DNA from: Rhipicephalus microplus
Lineage: Eukaryota > Arthropoda > Arachnida > Ixodida > Ixodidae
Length of the DNA: 64,000 bases
NCBI RefSeq assembly: GCF_043290135.1
Contig: NC_134710.1
Location: 254,745,592 to 254,809,591, forward strand
Reading direction: 5' to 3'
Each line of letters begins with the position of its first letter. Position 1 is the stretch's first letter. The translations under genes were made by a program, and so were the position numbers. Below, piece by piece: positions 35,601-45,025 of the stretch. The notes under the pieces are model-generated. The model was not told the DNA's origin. It worked only from the letters and a program-made list of their open reading frames with translations, and searched no databases.

Positions 35601-38407
35601 TGGCCTCCAGTTGAACTCCTCGAAGTGTCACTTCGGCCGCCGACAGATTACCGTGCTGGGCCACCTTGTCGATGCTTCTGGTGTGAGACCGGACCCTGAG
35701 AAAATTCGTGCCGTCACGAATTTCCCAGTACCCCAATCCGCCAAAGATGTCCGGAGCTTTGTGGGACTTTGCTCCTACTTTAGGCGGTTCGTGAAAGATT
35801 TTGCGGCAATCGCCCAACCACTTACCGATCTTTTGAAGAAAGGCGTTCCATTTTCGTGGGGGTCCACTCAAGCTGCCGCCTTCTCTCACCTCATAACACT
35901 TTTGACGACGCCCCCTATCCTCGCCCACTTTGACCCATCTGCCCGAACTGAGGTCCGAACTGATGCCAGTGGTCACGGTATTGGAGCCGTTCTCGCCCAA
36001 TGCCAACAGGGACACGACCGCGTTATCGCGTATGCTAGCCGCCTCCTTACACCTGCAGAGCGTAACTATTCGATCACAGAGCGAGAATGCCTTGCTCTTG
36101 TCTGGGCGGTCTCAAAATTCCGTCCATATTTATATGGCACTCACTTTTCCGTCGTCACCGACCACCACGCGCTCTGCTGGCTTTCATCCTTAAGAGATCC
36201 TACAGGTCGACTTGGTCGCTGGGCTCTGCGACTGCAAGAATACACCTTTTCTGTGATATACAAGTCTGGACGCCTGCACCAGGACGCCGATTGCCTTTCT
36301 CGCTATCCAGTTGACCCATCGGCCACCATACCTGACAACGACGCCTGCGTGTGCTCCGTTTCTCAACTGAACCACATAGCCGACGAGCAACGCCGTGATG
36401 CAGCCCTACGAGCTATCATTGAGCGCCTCGACTCCTCCCCATCGAACCGATCCTATCGCTCGTTCGTACTCCAGAATGGCACATTATACCGGCATAACTT
36501 CCATCCAGACGGCCCATCTCTGCTGCTTGCCATACCCAAACACCTCCGCTTGGCTGTACTCCACGAACTTCATGACGTTCCTACTGCCGGTCACCTGGGT
36601 GTGTCCCGCACATACGACCGGATTCGCCGTCGCTTCTATTGGCCAGGTCTGGCACGGTCCGTCAGAAGATACGTCGCGGCGTGTGAGGAATGTCAGCGCC
36701 GCAAAACACCATCGACGCTTCCGGCTGGGCGCCTTCAACCACTCGATATTTCTACTGAACCTTTCTTTCGCGTCGGCTTGGACTTACTCGGCCCTTTTCC
36801 TCTGTCTTCTGCTGGCAACAGGTGGATAGCTGTGGCCACAGACTACGCCACACGCTACGCAATCACACGCGCCCTTCCAACAAGTTGCGCCACTGACGTC
36901 GCCGATTTTCTTCTACACGACGTGATCTTGCAACATGGTGCTCCACGCCAGCTGCTCACGGACCGAGGCCGCACATTTCTATCGAAAGTCATAGCGGACA
37001 TTCTACGCTCTTGTGCAACACGCCACAAGCTCACTACGTCGTACCATCCGCAAACAAATGGCCTCACAGAACGCCTGAACCGAACCCTAACTGACATGCT
37101 TGCAAAGTACGTTTCCTCAGATCACTCTGACTGGGACATCGCTTTACCATACGTGACATTTGCCTACAATTCTTCGCGCCACGACACGGCTGGTTACTCC
37201 CCTTTTTTCTTGCTGTTCGGCCGCGAACCCACATTACCCCTCGATACGACGATTCCGTTACCAGCAGCTCCAACTTCACAATATGCTCTGGACGCCATCA
37301 GCCGGGCCGCCCACGCACGCGAAACCGCTCGTGCTCGCCTTCTGACCTCCCAAGCAAACCAACGGCGTCGGTACGACCAACGACACCGCGATGTGCACTT
37401 TTCGCCCGGTTCGTTGGTTCTGCTGTGGTCTCCGACCAGGCACGTTGGCCTGTCTGACAAGCTGCTCTCTCGGTACACAGGGCCCTACAGAGTGCTTCGT
37501 GAGGTGACTCCCGTCACTTATGAAATCACTCCTGCTGCCTCGCCGTCTTCATCCACCCCTAGGGCCAGCGACATCGTACACGTCGCACGCCTGAAGCAGT
37601 ACCACTCGCCCAATGATCTTGACATCTAGATGCGCCGAGACGGCGCCTTTGCCGACGGGGGTTATATGCTACCTGTAGGCTGCCACAAACCATAGTGCGA
37701 ATGCGCGTGTGCGCCCGACGAAGAAGATGAGGCTCGCTGGCTGCTCGAGCTCGGAGCCAGACTGGCCAGTGCTGCAACCGCTCTTGCAAATATATTTTTC
37801 GAATATATTCGCAATACTTTGTCTCGTTACTCACGTAACAATATTGTTTATTATATTGTTTTAAACAAGGATAGCCAACATTGCAAATACACTTGACATC
37901 GCTTTATTACAATGCCTGATTAGTATTTTCTGGAGCATTTACAACCAGTAGTGTGGCTATGTACACCACCTGAATTTCCAAGGTTCAAATTCAGCCACAA
38001 CTGATATTTACTGTGTCTTTTCGTTGAAATTTTTCACTCGTTGAAAAGCTGCTATTATTGGCAACAGATGTACTGTTGTACTGTCTCCTTGATGCTTACT
38101 CGGAGACTTCCAAAGCGCATTCTTGCTGTTCCTGATTTAACATAGGCAGTGAATCATATGTGGGTTATACCCACATCCAACAGACAGTAGTGTGCAGGTA
38201 TGCACAGACATGACTGATGAAGAAGGTTTGACATCGTGTTAGAGATGCATGTCACATTATTCATGTCATAGGGTCATGACACAGCAGTTATAATGTCACA
38301 CTATTTGTTCTCTTCCAGGTGCTGCTTCTATTGTTCTTGGGCCAGCTGTCACCCCTCATGCCAGCGCTACTATGACTTTTCATGCCACAAGCACCTTGGT
38401 GACCTGA
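30125..38407 (+). CDS. Candidate four-exon host gene, possibly mitochondrial
   Basis: Four segments join in phase: 30125-30241 (donor GAG|GTGCGA), 30975-31052 (acceptor TTTTATTTTAG, donor GTG|GTGAGT), 32436-32502 (acceptor TGTACACTTAG, donor GATG|GTACAA) and 38319-38407 (acceptor TGTTCTCTTCCAG, stop TGA at 38405). The product would be about 116 residues. The N-terminus (MFTVKSWRAAAYTRVLPVRP) is rich in Arg, Ala and hydroxylated residues without acids, like a mitochondrial presequence. The middle (LLDSVLARVYTLKQCVLVEL) is amphipathic. I do not recognise the family. The last intron holds a whole Gypsy element. Splice sites and phase agreement are seen; expression and joining are inferred. Confidence 0.42.
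30364..30590 (+). mobile_element. Highly diverged SINE in candidate intron 1
   Basis: TGCCGCGGTGGTATTGTGGT and CGGCTGCTGAC match the SINE head, and GACGTCAAACCTCA matches the tail. The B-box is lost. This is an old copy. Confidence 0.7.
30975..31052 (+). CDS. Candidate exon 2 (78 bp)
   Basis: Exactly 26 codons (EMKTFLMQLLDSVLARVYTL and on) lie between a good acceptor (GCTTTTTATTTTAG) and a near-consensus donor (GTGAGT). Phase 0 at both ends is compatible with exons 1 and 3. A second frame is also open, so the reading is chosen by phase agreement. Confidence 0.5.
31053..32435. other. Intron-like AT-rich DNA
   Basis: A local imperfect duplication of about 37 bp occurs at 31767-31804 and 31829-31865 (AGAATCAATT... 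GGGAAACA). An acceptor-like TTCTTTCTCTTCAG ends near 31671, but a microexon there would break the frame. No gene is seen. Confidence 0.45.
32436..32502 (+). CDS. Candidate exon 3 (67 bp)
   Basis: Acceptor TTTTTGTGTACACTTAG and donor GATG|GTACAA bound 22 codons plus one base (ELSAYQGLARYVIRTDASRV). Only one of the three frames is open throughout, and it is the one in phase with exon 2. Confidence 0.48.
32658..32690. repeat. (AT)n tract at Gypsy-1 left junction
   Basis: A pure AT repeat that ends exactly where the 5' LTR begins. The last ATAT (32687-32690) is one half of the target duplication. Confidence 0.95.
32691..32864 (+). repeat. 5' LTR of Gypsy-1
   Basis: Starts TGCTACCTGTAGGC and ends TTACTCACGTAACA. 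It is identical to 37667-37840. Directly downstream, TTTGGTGGAGGTGG is the probable primer-binding region; Gypsy-2 has the similar TTAGTGGAGGTGC in the same place. Confidence 0.97.
32939..34123 (+). CDS. gag: Gypsy-1 Gag
   Basis: 394 residues from ATG 32939; an upstream in-frame TTG inside the LTR is not needed. A retrotransposon capsid-type region (WLRLYERVSQTHRWDP, then VWYETNESELTSWDTFKEKL, LATRVQSPTESYVSYIQEVL) occupies about residues 40-180. A Pro/Ser/Arg-rich linker follows. One zinc knuckle, CFRCHRVGHVSRYC (CX2CX4HX4C), lies at about residues 304-317. The C-terminus is Arg/Ser/Pro-rich. Gag would form the cytoplasmic particle and bind genomic RNA. It ends in TAG at 34121. The pol frame opens upstream at 34096, so translation of Pol must shift -1 within 34096-34120. 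Confidence 0.95.
   Translation: MASSDNASASSSAASPTTFVAVQTPRDPGTFSAQPGLDVDKWLRLYERVSQTHRWDPTMMLANVLFYLDGTPRVWYETNESELTSWDTFKEKLRDIFGDPTGRHAAARQELATRVQSPTESYVSYIQEVLALCRKVDEAMSEAEKVGHVLKGIADDAFNLLMYTNVSTIDRVIRECRRFETAKSRRVRPPFSRLPNTAATSTCSDSTVTPPFEQSVTRIVRRELEAASPAPHQPTSFEHTIPTTPAISVIQAVVRQEFANRGFPDACPISCPSSRPIPINAPRRDPFVAPRSRNPAEWRTPDDKPICFRCHRVGHVSRYCRASWTPPHRSQFFAPYSPYEDLRRYSSSRTAPAFDTSNSRLPARSPSPQRRRSPSPQPRRHHSPPNFSSYPTEN
34096..37629 (+). CDS. pol: Gypsy-1 Pol polyprotein
   Basis: An uninterrupted frame of about 1177 codons with no certain own start codon. It holds an aspartic protease (ALVDTGAHVSII at about 34240-34275), RT ([31 protein letters not shown], catalytic YLDDVLVF at about 35515), RNase H (VRTDASGHGIGAVLAQ, VTDHHALCWL) and integrase. 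The integrase has an HHCC zinc domain (HDVPTAGHLG ... CEECQRRK), the DDE core (GLDLLGPFP, LTDRGRTF, NGLTERLNRTL) and a GPY/F module (YTGPYRVLREVTPVTYEI). All key residues I checked are present. Expression probably depends on a -1 frameshift from gag. Confidence 0.96.
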   Translation, partial: LFIVPDGKLDSAAPGGSAASSLSEPNPPLTLHTNKNLVDVHVDGISLSALVDTGAHVSIISVHLCRRLRKVLTPPATEAVRVADGGTVPVIGMCTARIRIADRYIPVLFTVLQNCPHDLILGMDFLSTHSALIDCSAGTLCLDLPLQPDIHPEPQHGLSATDFLRLPPKALTFTEFATTSPVLDGNYIVTPIPDVLLARDVTVPHCIVTVASNRTRLPVINFGFTKQVLPEGILIATLRSLADDHVTTFAADACPNFPCRPLDATCLDMSIRPMIDPDLPPAQSAALARLLASYRDIFDLDDRPLGQTSLVKHRINTGDAAPIHRRPYRVSASERQIIQAEVNKMLTKGIIEPSSSPWASPVVLVKKKDNTWRFCIDYRHLNRITKKDVYPLPRIDDALDCLHGARYFSSIDLRSGYWQIAVDEKDQEKTAFITPDGLYQFKVMPFGLCNAPATFERMMDSLLHGFKWSTCLCYLDDVLVFAPTFETHLERLSAILDVFRKAGLQLNSSKCHFGRRQITVLGHLVDASGVRPDPEKIRAVTNFPVPQSAKDVRSFVGLCSYFRRFVKDFAAIAQPLTDLLKKGVPFSWGSTQAAAFSHLITLLTTPPILAHFDPSARTEVRTDASGHGIGAVLAQCQQGHDRVIAYASRLLTPAERNYSITERECLALVWAVSKFRPYLYGTHFSVVTDHHALCWLSSLRDPTGRLGRWALRLQEYTFSVIYKSGRLHQDADCLSRYPVDPSATIPDNDACVCSVSQLNHIADEQRRDAALRAIIERLDSSPSNRSYRSFVLQNGTLYRHNFHPDGPSLLLAIPKHLRLAVLHELHDVPTAGHLGVSRTYDRIRRRFYWPGLARSVRRYVAACEECQRRKTPSTLPAGRLQPLDISTEPFFRVGLDLLGPFPLSSAGNRWIAVATDYATRYAITRALPTSCATDVADFLLHDVILQHGAPRQLLTDRGRTFLSKVIADILRSCATRHKLTTSYHPQTNGLTERLNRTLTDMLAKYVSSDHSDWDIALPYVTFAYNSSRHDTAGYSPFFLLFGREPTLPLDTTIPLPAAPTSQYALDAISRAAHARETARARLLTSQANQRRRYDQRHRDVHFSPGSLVLLWSPTRHVGLSDKLLSRYTGPYRVLREVTPVTYEITPAASPSSSTPRASDIVHVARLKQYHSPNDLDI
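37667..37840 (+). repeat. 3' LTR of Gypsy-1
   Basis: Identical to the 5' LTR. It is preceded by GACGGGGGTTATA, the likely polypurine tract, and followed by ATATTG, whose first four bases complete the target duplication. Confidence 0.97.
38319..38407 (+). CDS. Candidate exon 4, terminal
   Basis: A strong acceptor (TTTGTTCTCTTCCAG) is followed by a frame in phase 1 that matches exon 3's end and encodes GAASIVLGPAVTPHASATMT and nine more residues to TGA. A second frame is open to 38484 and Cys-rich, but is out of phase. Confidence 0.42.
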
Positions 38408-39342
38408 TGTTGCAGGAATTTGTGTTACCGCATCACCAGCAAATTATGCAGCGCCATCATTTTCGCTGCATCCTCCACTGCTAATTCCGGATGGTTCTGC
38501 ATTCAGTCCAGCAGCATGGAACAGTGACAGGTGATCAAGCGGCTCATAAGCACACCCATATCATCGTTGCATGAGGCTATAGCACTACAGTCAAGATTTC
38601 ATAGTCATTGTTAATGTTCTTCCACGTTAGTGAGTGTGAAACAAACCTGTACCATGTACATCATGCTTACTTTGTTCTCATTATCTAGTTTGAAATTTGC
38701 TTTCGACATTGCACACTCAAAACATTGCCTTTGAAAGGTGACCTTTAAGACCCGCCGTTGTAATTTCTGTGTTGAATTTCACACTGGCAACCTCGAGCCG
38801 TAGTGAGTGCAAACATTTAGTGCTGGCAACCAGCAAGAGTTTCGTAAACATTGTTAGCACATTGCTACTGTGTTTGACAGCATACCAAATTAGTCAGCTA
38901 GAGCACAAAAAGTCAAAATAGCGCCCTAGTACTAGGCATCCAAATTTTCGTTTGTTATTGCACATTAATTCTGTGGGATGAGTGGCGGTGCCATGAAGGA
39001 GTTTGTATAAAAAGTCAGCAACTGTGCCTTGATTTTGAGAGTGCATGCTTAGGCCACTTTTCAACTAGTAAGATCAAAGCCATCATTGCGAACTTGTATA
39101 ACAATTAGGAAGTTTAATCTTTGATGAGTTGCAGCTTTCCTGTTGCAAGGCAAGGCCTCTAGCTGGAAGTTCGTAACATCATTTTCAAATGTGAGTGCGG
39201 CTTTCGTAAGTCTTTTTATGTGACACTAGACATGCTGGCCTTTTTGACTGTATACATTTGTTACTTGACATGGGCTCTCATTGATGCATTGTTTCCATAT
39301 TTTTCTACAGCTCTTGATAGATTTTCTCGCAACATAGTTTAC
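38408..39342. other. 3' flank of candidate gene
   Basis: No coding run and no recognised repeat. No clear AATAAA follows closely, so the 3' UTR end cannot be placed. Confidence 0.4.
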
Positions 39343-39842
39343 TAACAAAGCAAAATACCACGGACCCGAGCTAACGGGGGAGTTTCTACTCCCTCCCACG
39401 CCTAGCCGTGCGTGGCTTTCCCGTGTCCGGGGAAAAGGGGATCCTGGGGGTTGAGCCGACGCTGGGTGATTGGACCTTTAAGGCCCCCTGGCAGAGGCAA
39501 CACACCCCTTTGGCCCCGGCTTCACGTAGACGGCACCCCTGGGCTGACCCACCCAGGGGAAATCGGCAGTCGCCTTTTCCTATCTCTCTCTGCCTAGATC
39601 TTCGCCTTTATACCTCACTATCTATCTGTCCTGTCTTCTACTCTCTTTTGTTTACTTCCAATTTTGCTGGCGGCAAGGGTTAACCCTGTGCAAATAGCCT
39701 ACCTTGGTCTAGGCGCATTGGGTTATGGCAGTGTTGTACGGCTGATGTCTGCAAGCTTTCAGCACCTGTAAACTTGCAGCGTCTCCTTGTTGGGCTCCGT
39801 GGTGGGTGGCCGCCAACGCTGCTGAACAAAAATAAGACCGGC

Positions 39843-40866
39843 ATGCATGGCGCATTCCCTCTACTATCTGATCGTACCGGCCTAAAGCGGGTACGCACCG
39901 ACGACATAAATCTCTTCAACCAGCCAATAGAAACTTTTCCCCACTTCCACGTCATTCACTGTGAAAAAAACCGGAAAGCAAGCAAGGACCGTATCTCCTT
40001 TCGTAGTTGCCAGGTGTCCTACGGAAACTCTCGGGGCTGGATACAAAGTAACCAAAATGGCTAGTGGAGACCTTCTTCTAGAAATTCGGGACAAAGCACA
40101 ATTTGTAAAGCTAGACAGCCTCTCAACGTTTGGTGACGTACTGATCACCGTAACACCACACAGATCTATGAACATCACTCGCGGAGTGGTATCTGACGCA
40201 GACTTACTTGACTTGACCGAAACTGAACTTTTGGAAGGGTGGAAGAGCCAAAATGTCAATAATGTACAGAGAATTATCATTAGAAGAGATAAAAAGGAAA
40301 TACCTCACGTTAATACTCACGTTTCCATCCAGTAAACTACCAGATTCCATTCAAACAGGGTACACGAAAACATCTATCAGGCCGTATATACCAAACCCTC
40401 ATCGTTGCTTCCAATGCCAGAGGTATGGCCATGGCTCTAAAACCTGTCGTGGTCGCCAGACTTATGCACAATGTGGAGTCCTAGGCCATGTGTCTGAGAA
40501 CTGCAAACAACCGCCACACTGTGTAAACTGCGAAGGAAACCATGCCGCATATTCACGCTCCTGCACATACTGAAAAAAAAAGAAATAATTACAATAAAGG
40601 TGAAAAAGAACATATCATTTAAGGAAGCACGGCGAAGAGTCGCTCCATTCTATGGACCTACATGCGCTGATGCGGCGTGTCAGGGGGCGCCGCAGCACCA
40701 GCCTTCGCCACTCCTTCGGCCCGCGCATTCGGAGCCGGTGGTTGTGGCACCTGCCCCCAAGGCGGCTGTAGCCAAGGCTACACCGCCTACTCCCAAACAG
40801 AGACCGGAGACTTCAGAGTCCTCGGGTCTCAAGGCCTCCCCTCACCAGGCGAGGCCCGAAATCTGA
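39843..40866 (+). pseudogene. I-group LINE ORF1 (zinc-knuckle protein), frameshifted
   Basis: Likely ATG at 39843. The coding sense changes frame at about 39961 (A7 run), about 40305 and about 40570 (A9 run). Recognisable parts are RTDDINLFNQPIETFPHFHV, VVARCPTETLGAGYKVTKMA and three knuckle positions: CFQCQRYGHGSKTC, YAQCGVLGHVSENC and CVNCEGNHAAYSRSC. In the second the first Cys has become Tyr (one-base change). The Pro/Ala-rich C-terminus ends at 40866. ORF1 proteins of this type bind LINE RNA and act as chaperones; this copy cannot make one intact. Confidence 0.85.
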
Positions 40867-41083
40867 ACTAACAGCCCGCTTGTGCGGGCGTCCAGTGCCT
40901 CCGAGGAGGCAATAGATACGTCGGTACCCTTGGTGCCGAAAGAGCGGCGTGGCTCCTTGGAGCGCGCCAAGAAAACAAAAAAGCAAATAACAGGGCCTTG
41001 TGACGGCCCTGTTAAGTGAACTCAAATTCTCCGTCTAAACAGCCACTCGCTTTTCGTACACACAGCACTATTTTACATCCACC

Positions 41084-41508
41084 ATGAACACTCAAATTAT
41101 ACAATGGAACGTCAGGGGCCTTCTCAGAAACCTTGACGACATCCAAGAACTCTTACACGAACACTCACCAAAAGTGCTGTGTGTACAAGAAACACACCTT
41201 AATTCAAAACACACAAATTTTCTTCGTAAGTACGTTATTTTTCGAAAGGACCGTGATGATGCCATGACATCATCCGGAGGTGTTGCCATCATAGTGAATC
41301 AAGGAATTGCATGCACACACTTACAACTCCTAACTGGGTAACTAACTAGATTCCCAGAGAAGGGAAGCGGGTTAGGGGGAGACAGAAGGTTAGGTGGGCA
41401 GATGAGATTAAGAAGTTTGCGGGTATAAATTGGCAGCAGCAAGCACAGGACCGAGTTAACTGGCGGAACATGGGAGAGGCCTTTGTCCTGCAGTGGACGT
41501 AGTCAGGC

Positions 41509-41544
<36 letters not shown>

Positions 41545-44500
41545 CTTACAACTCCAAACATCCCTTAAGGCAGTGGCTGTTCGAGCGGTTCTTTTTGATG
41601 AACTCATCACAATCTCCACTATTTACATTCCTCCTAGCTATCAGCTGCAAAAACGTGATTTACACTCTTTAACTAATGAACTTCCGGAGCCTTATGTTCT
41701 CCTTGGAGACTTCAATGCGCATACCAGGCTATGGGGAAACTCTCGTTGCGACGCGTGAGGTCGACTGATTGAACAGTTCCTTCTCTCGTCGAACGCGTGT
41801 CTCCTAAATAGAAAAGAACCAACCTATTATAATGTCGCACATAACACCTACTCCTCCATAGACCTAAGCATAGTATCTCCATCTCTTGTGCCTCTACTCC
41901 AGTGGAAAGTCGTCAGTAATCTGTACGGAAGTGACCACTTTCCCGTAGTTTTGAGCACAACTACAGCAACTGAGTGTCCACCCCGTGTTCCCAAATGGCT
42001 CATAAACAGAGCCAACAGGGAACGGTTTTATACCATCGCTCGTATAGATTGGGGTGACATATGTACTTTAAGCATTGATGTTGCTGTCGACTACTTTACA
42101 GCTTTTTTGATTGATGCTGCAACAAAATGCATCCCACAAACAAATGGACACCCAGGAAAATGGCGTGTGCCATGGTGGAGCTCTGAATGCCGAAACGCAC
42201 GCAAACAGCAAAACAGAGCTTGGAGGCTGCTTCGGAACTCACTGACAGCCGAAAATCTTGACACCTTCAAAAAAATAAAGTCTCAAGGTAGGAGAACGCG
42301 TCGGCAGGCTAGAAGAGAAAGCTGGCAGAAGTTTTTGTCAGGGATTAATTCATACACACAGGAGGCTAAAGTCTGGAACATGGTCGGTAGGATAGCTGGA
42401 AAACAAGTACACACACTTCCACTCGTGGACACTCAGGGTGATACCTTGGAAGATCAGGCAAACTTCCTCGGTGCACACTTCGAACAGGTGTCCAGCTAAT
42501 CCCACTATACTGGCACTTTCCAAAAATACAGAACAAGAATAGAAAAGCAGAAACTCGAACACAAATGCACTAGATCCGAGGCATATAACCAAGCTTTCAG
42601 TCTAGCTGAGCTGCGAACGTCTCTAAACTCCTGCAGTACTTCTGCCCCAGGTTCTGACCGTGTGGTGTATGAAATGTTAAAAAACCTACCAATCGAAACA
42701 CGAAAACCCTTGCTTTGTTTGTACAATGCTATCTGGTTTTCTGGCACTATCCCTACCTCTTGGAAAGAGGCTATTATTATTCCCATTTTGAAAGAGAGCA
42801 AGGACCCTTCTTTACCCTCGAGTTATAGGCCTATAGCACTTACAAGCTGCTTGTGCAAAGTCTTCGAAAAAATGATAAACTGCCGACTTGTACATTTTCT
42901 TGAAACAAATAGTTTGCTCGACCCATTTCAGTGCGGGTTTCGAGAAAGTAGATCTACCACAGACCACCTTGTCCGTATCGAGGTACAGATGAGAGACGCC
43001 TTCATCCATAAACAATATTTTCTCTCTGTGTTCCTCAATATCGAAAAGGCTTATGATATAACATGGCGTTTTGGAATTCTAAGAGACCTGTCCCACCTTG
43101 GCGTGCGCGGAAGATTGTTTCACATAATCGAAAGTTACCTGTCAAACCGGACATTCCGGGTCCGTGTGGGCACGGTTCTTTCCCAAACATTGGTCCAGGA
43201 AAGAGGCGTGCCATAAGGTCGTGTACTTAGCTGCACACTTTCTCTCATAAAAATGAATTCCTTGCGCTTGACCATCCCTCGCAATATGTTTTATTCTACA
43301 TATGTCGATGACGTCCAGCTTGGCTTTAGATCTTGCAATCTGGCAATGTGTGAGCGGCAGGTTCAGTTAGGTTTAAACAAGGTCTCCAAATGGGCAGAGG
43401 AAAATGGATTCTGACTGAACCCACAAAAAAGAACGTGTGTCTTGTTCTCCCGAAAGAGAGGCATGCACTCAGAACCCGACATTGAACTGAACGGTCAACG
43501 TTTGTCTGTTAACGCGGAGCATAAATTCTTAGGAATAATATTGGACAAGTTGACCTTCGTACCGCACATCAAGTATCTAAAAACTAAATGCTCAAAAGCC
43601 ATGAATATTTTAAAAGTGTTGTCACGTACTACGTGGGGCAGTGACAGGCAATGTCTCATGAATCTGTATCGAAGCCTCATTCGCACCCGCTTAGATTATG
43701 GGGCCGTTGTTTATCAGTCTGCAACTCAAAGTGCTTTGAAGATGCTGGACCCCGTGCATCATTTGGGCATCCGCCTTTCTACGGGTGCTTTTCGCACCAG
43801 CCCCGTAGAAAGCCTTTATGTTGAGTCAAATGAGTGGTCGCTACATCTGCAAAGAACTTACATGTCCTGTGTTTATTTCCTTAAGGTGAAAGCAGATAAG
43901 AAGCACCCCTCATACTCTACTATTAATGATTTGTCGAGCTCCATTCTGTTTCAAAACAGGCCTTCGATGAGGCAGCCCTTCTCAGTTCGCCTGAAAAGTC
44001 TAGCTGAGGAAACTGGAGTCTCACTTGAACACAGTTTAATGGCTCCTGTAGCATATCCGCCACCGTGGCAATGGCAGACTATAGACTGCGATGTGTCCTT
44101 TCTTGAAGTTACAAAACATGCGCCTATTGCCCATATTCGAACATACTTCCTGGAACTTCAACACAAATACACACGTCCTGAGTTCTTTACAGATGCCTCC
44201 AAGTCCAACTCATCTGTGTCCTACGCTGTTGTCGGCCCATCCTTTTCCGATGCTGGCCCTCTACATCCAGGCACAAGTATCTTCACAGCGGAAGCTTACG
44301 CGACACTTGTGGCATGTAAACACATCAAACAATTACAAATACAAAAAGCAGTAATTTATACAGACTCCCTCAGTGTGGTAACGGCTCTGCACAGTTATAA
44401 AAAACAAAAAACCTCGGTCCTCGTCTCACTTTACTCCATTTTATGCACACTCTACACACTCAACCAACATGTTGTAGTGTGCTGGGTGCCAGGGCACCGA

Positions 44501-45025
44501 GAGATTCAAGGCAACGTGAGGGCGGGTCAGCTCGCTGCATCCGTCCACAAAAGCACTGCCCCTACAGCCATATCGATCCCGGCGCTTGATCTTAAGCCGT
44601 CTCTCAAACGAAACCTCAGGGTATACTGGCAGAGCAAGTGGGATACACACACACAAAACAAACTACACATTATTAAGCCACACCTTGGTCATTGGCTGCC
44701 AGTATCAAAATCGCGTCATACAGAGGTAATACTAACGAGACTCAGGATAGGACACACATACACGACACACACATATCTTTTGTCCGGTGGCGATCCACCA
44801 CTGTGTGACAGATGTGGTGAAGCATTGACAGTTCTTCACATGTTAATTCAGTGCAAACACTTAGAATCTCTAAGAAAACAGCACTTTCCGTTACCCTACC
44901 GACAACATTTACCTTTACACCCTGCAATGTTCGTTGGTAGGGAACCGCTTTTTAGTTATAAATCATTGTTAGCGTTTTTAAAAGAAATTCATAATTTTCA
45001 TATCATATACCCGGGCATTCCGTAG
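41084..45025 (+). pseudogene. I-group LINE ORF2: endonuclease, RT, RNase H
   Basis: One frame throughout from ATG 41084. The endonuclease has QWNVRGLLRN, LCVQETHL and, after the nested insertion, LLGDFNAHTRLWG and GSDHFPVVL. The RT has SSYRPIALTSCLCKVFEKMI, FLNIEKAYD and catalytic YVDD at 43301-43312 (YADD in most relatives). RNase H has FFTDASKS, FTAEAYATL, IYTDSLSVV and CWVPGHREIQGNV. The tail has a CDRCGEALTVLHMLIQC knuckle. Stops: TGA 41756, TAA 42497, TAA 43214 and TGA 43412. The nested insertion plus its duplication is 225 bp, a multiple of three, but itself contains stops. Confidence 0.9.
41331..41543 (+). mobile_element. Nested 5'-truncated LINE end with (GAT)n tail
   Basis: 213 bp flanked by exact ACTTACAACTCC duplications (41319-41330, 41544-41555). 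It encodes the extreme C-terminus of an RT (RVRGRQKVRWADEIKKFAG, then DRVNWRNMGEAFVLQWT, stop) and ends in TGATGATGA repeats. The pattern is RTE-like. A Met/Asp repeat open frame over the tail is an artefact. Confidence 0.93.

Larger units (their letters stand above)
32691..37840 (+). mobile_element. Intact Ty3/Gypsy LTR retrotransposon (Gypsy-1)
   Basis: 5150 bp with two 174-bp LTRs that are identical base for base, TG...CA ends and ATAT target duplications (32687-32690, 37841-37844). gag and pol are both uninterrupted. Domain order protease, RT, RNase H, integrase with a GPY module places it in Ty3/Gypsy. The very short LTRs resemble Mag-clade elements. No env-like third ORF is present. Identical LTRs imply a very recent insertion. 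It lies in the same orientation as, and inside the last intron of, the candidate gene. Confidence 0.96.

Noticed and set aside
35518..36015. 165-codon minus-strand frame inside Gypsy-1 pol
   Set aside because: Antisense shadow of the RT/RNase H coding sequence.
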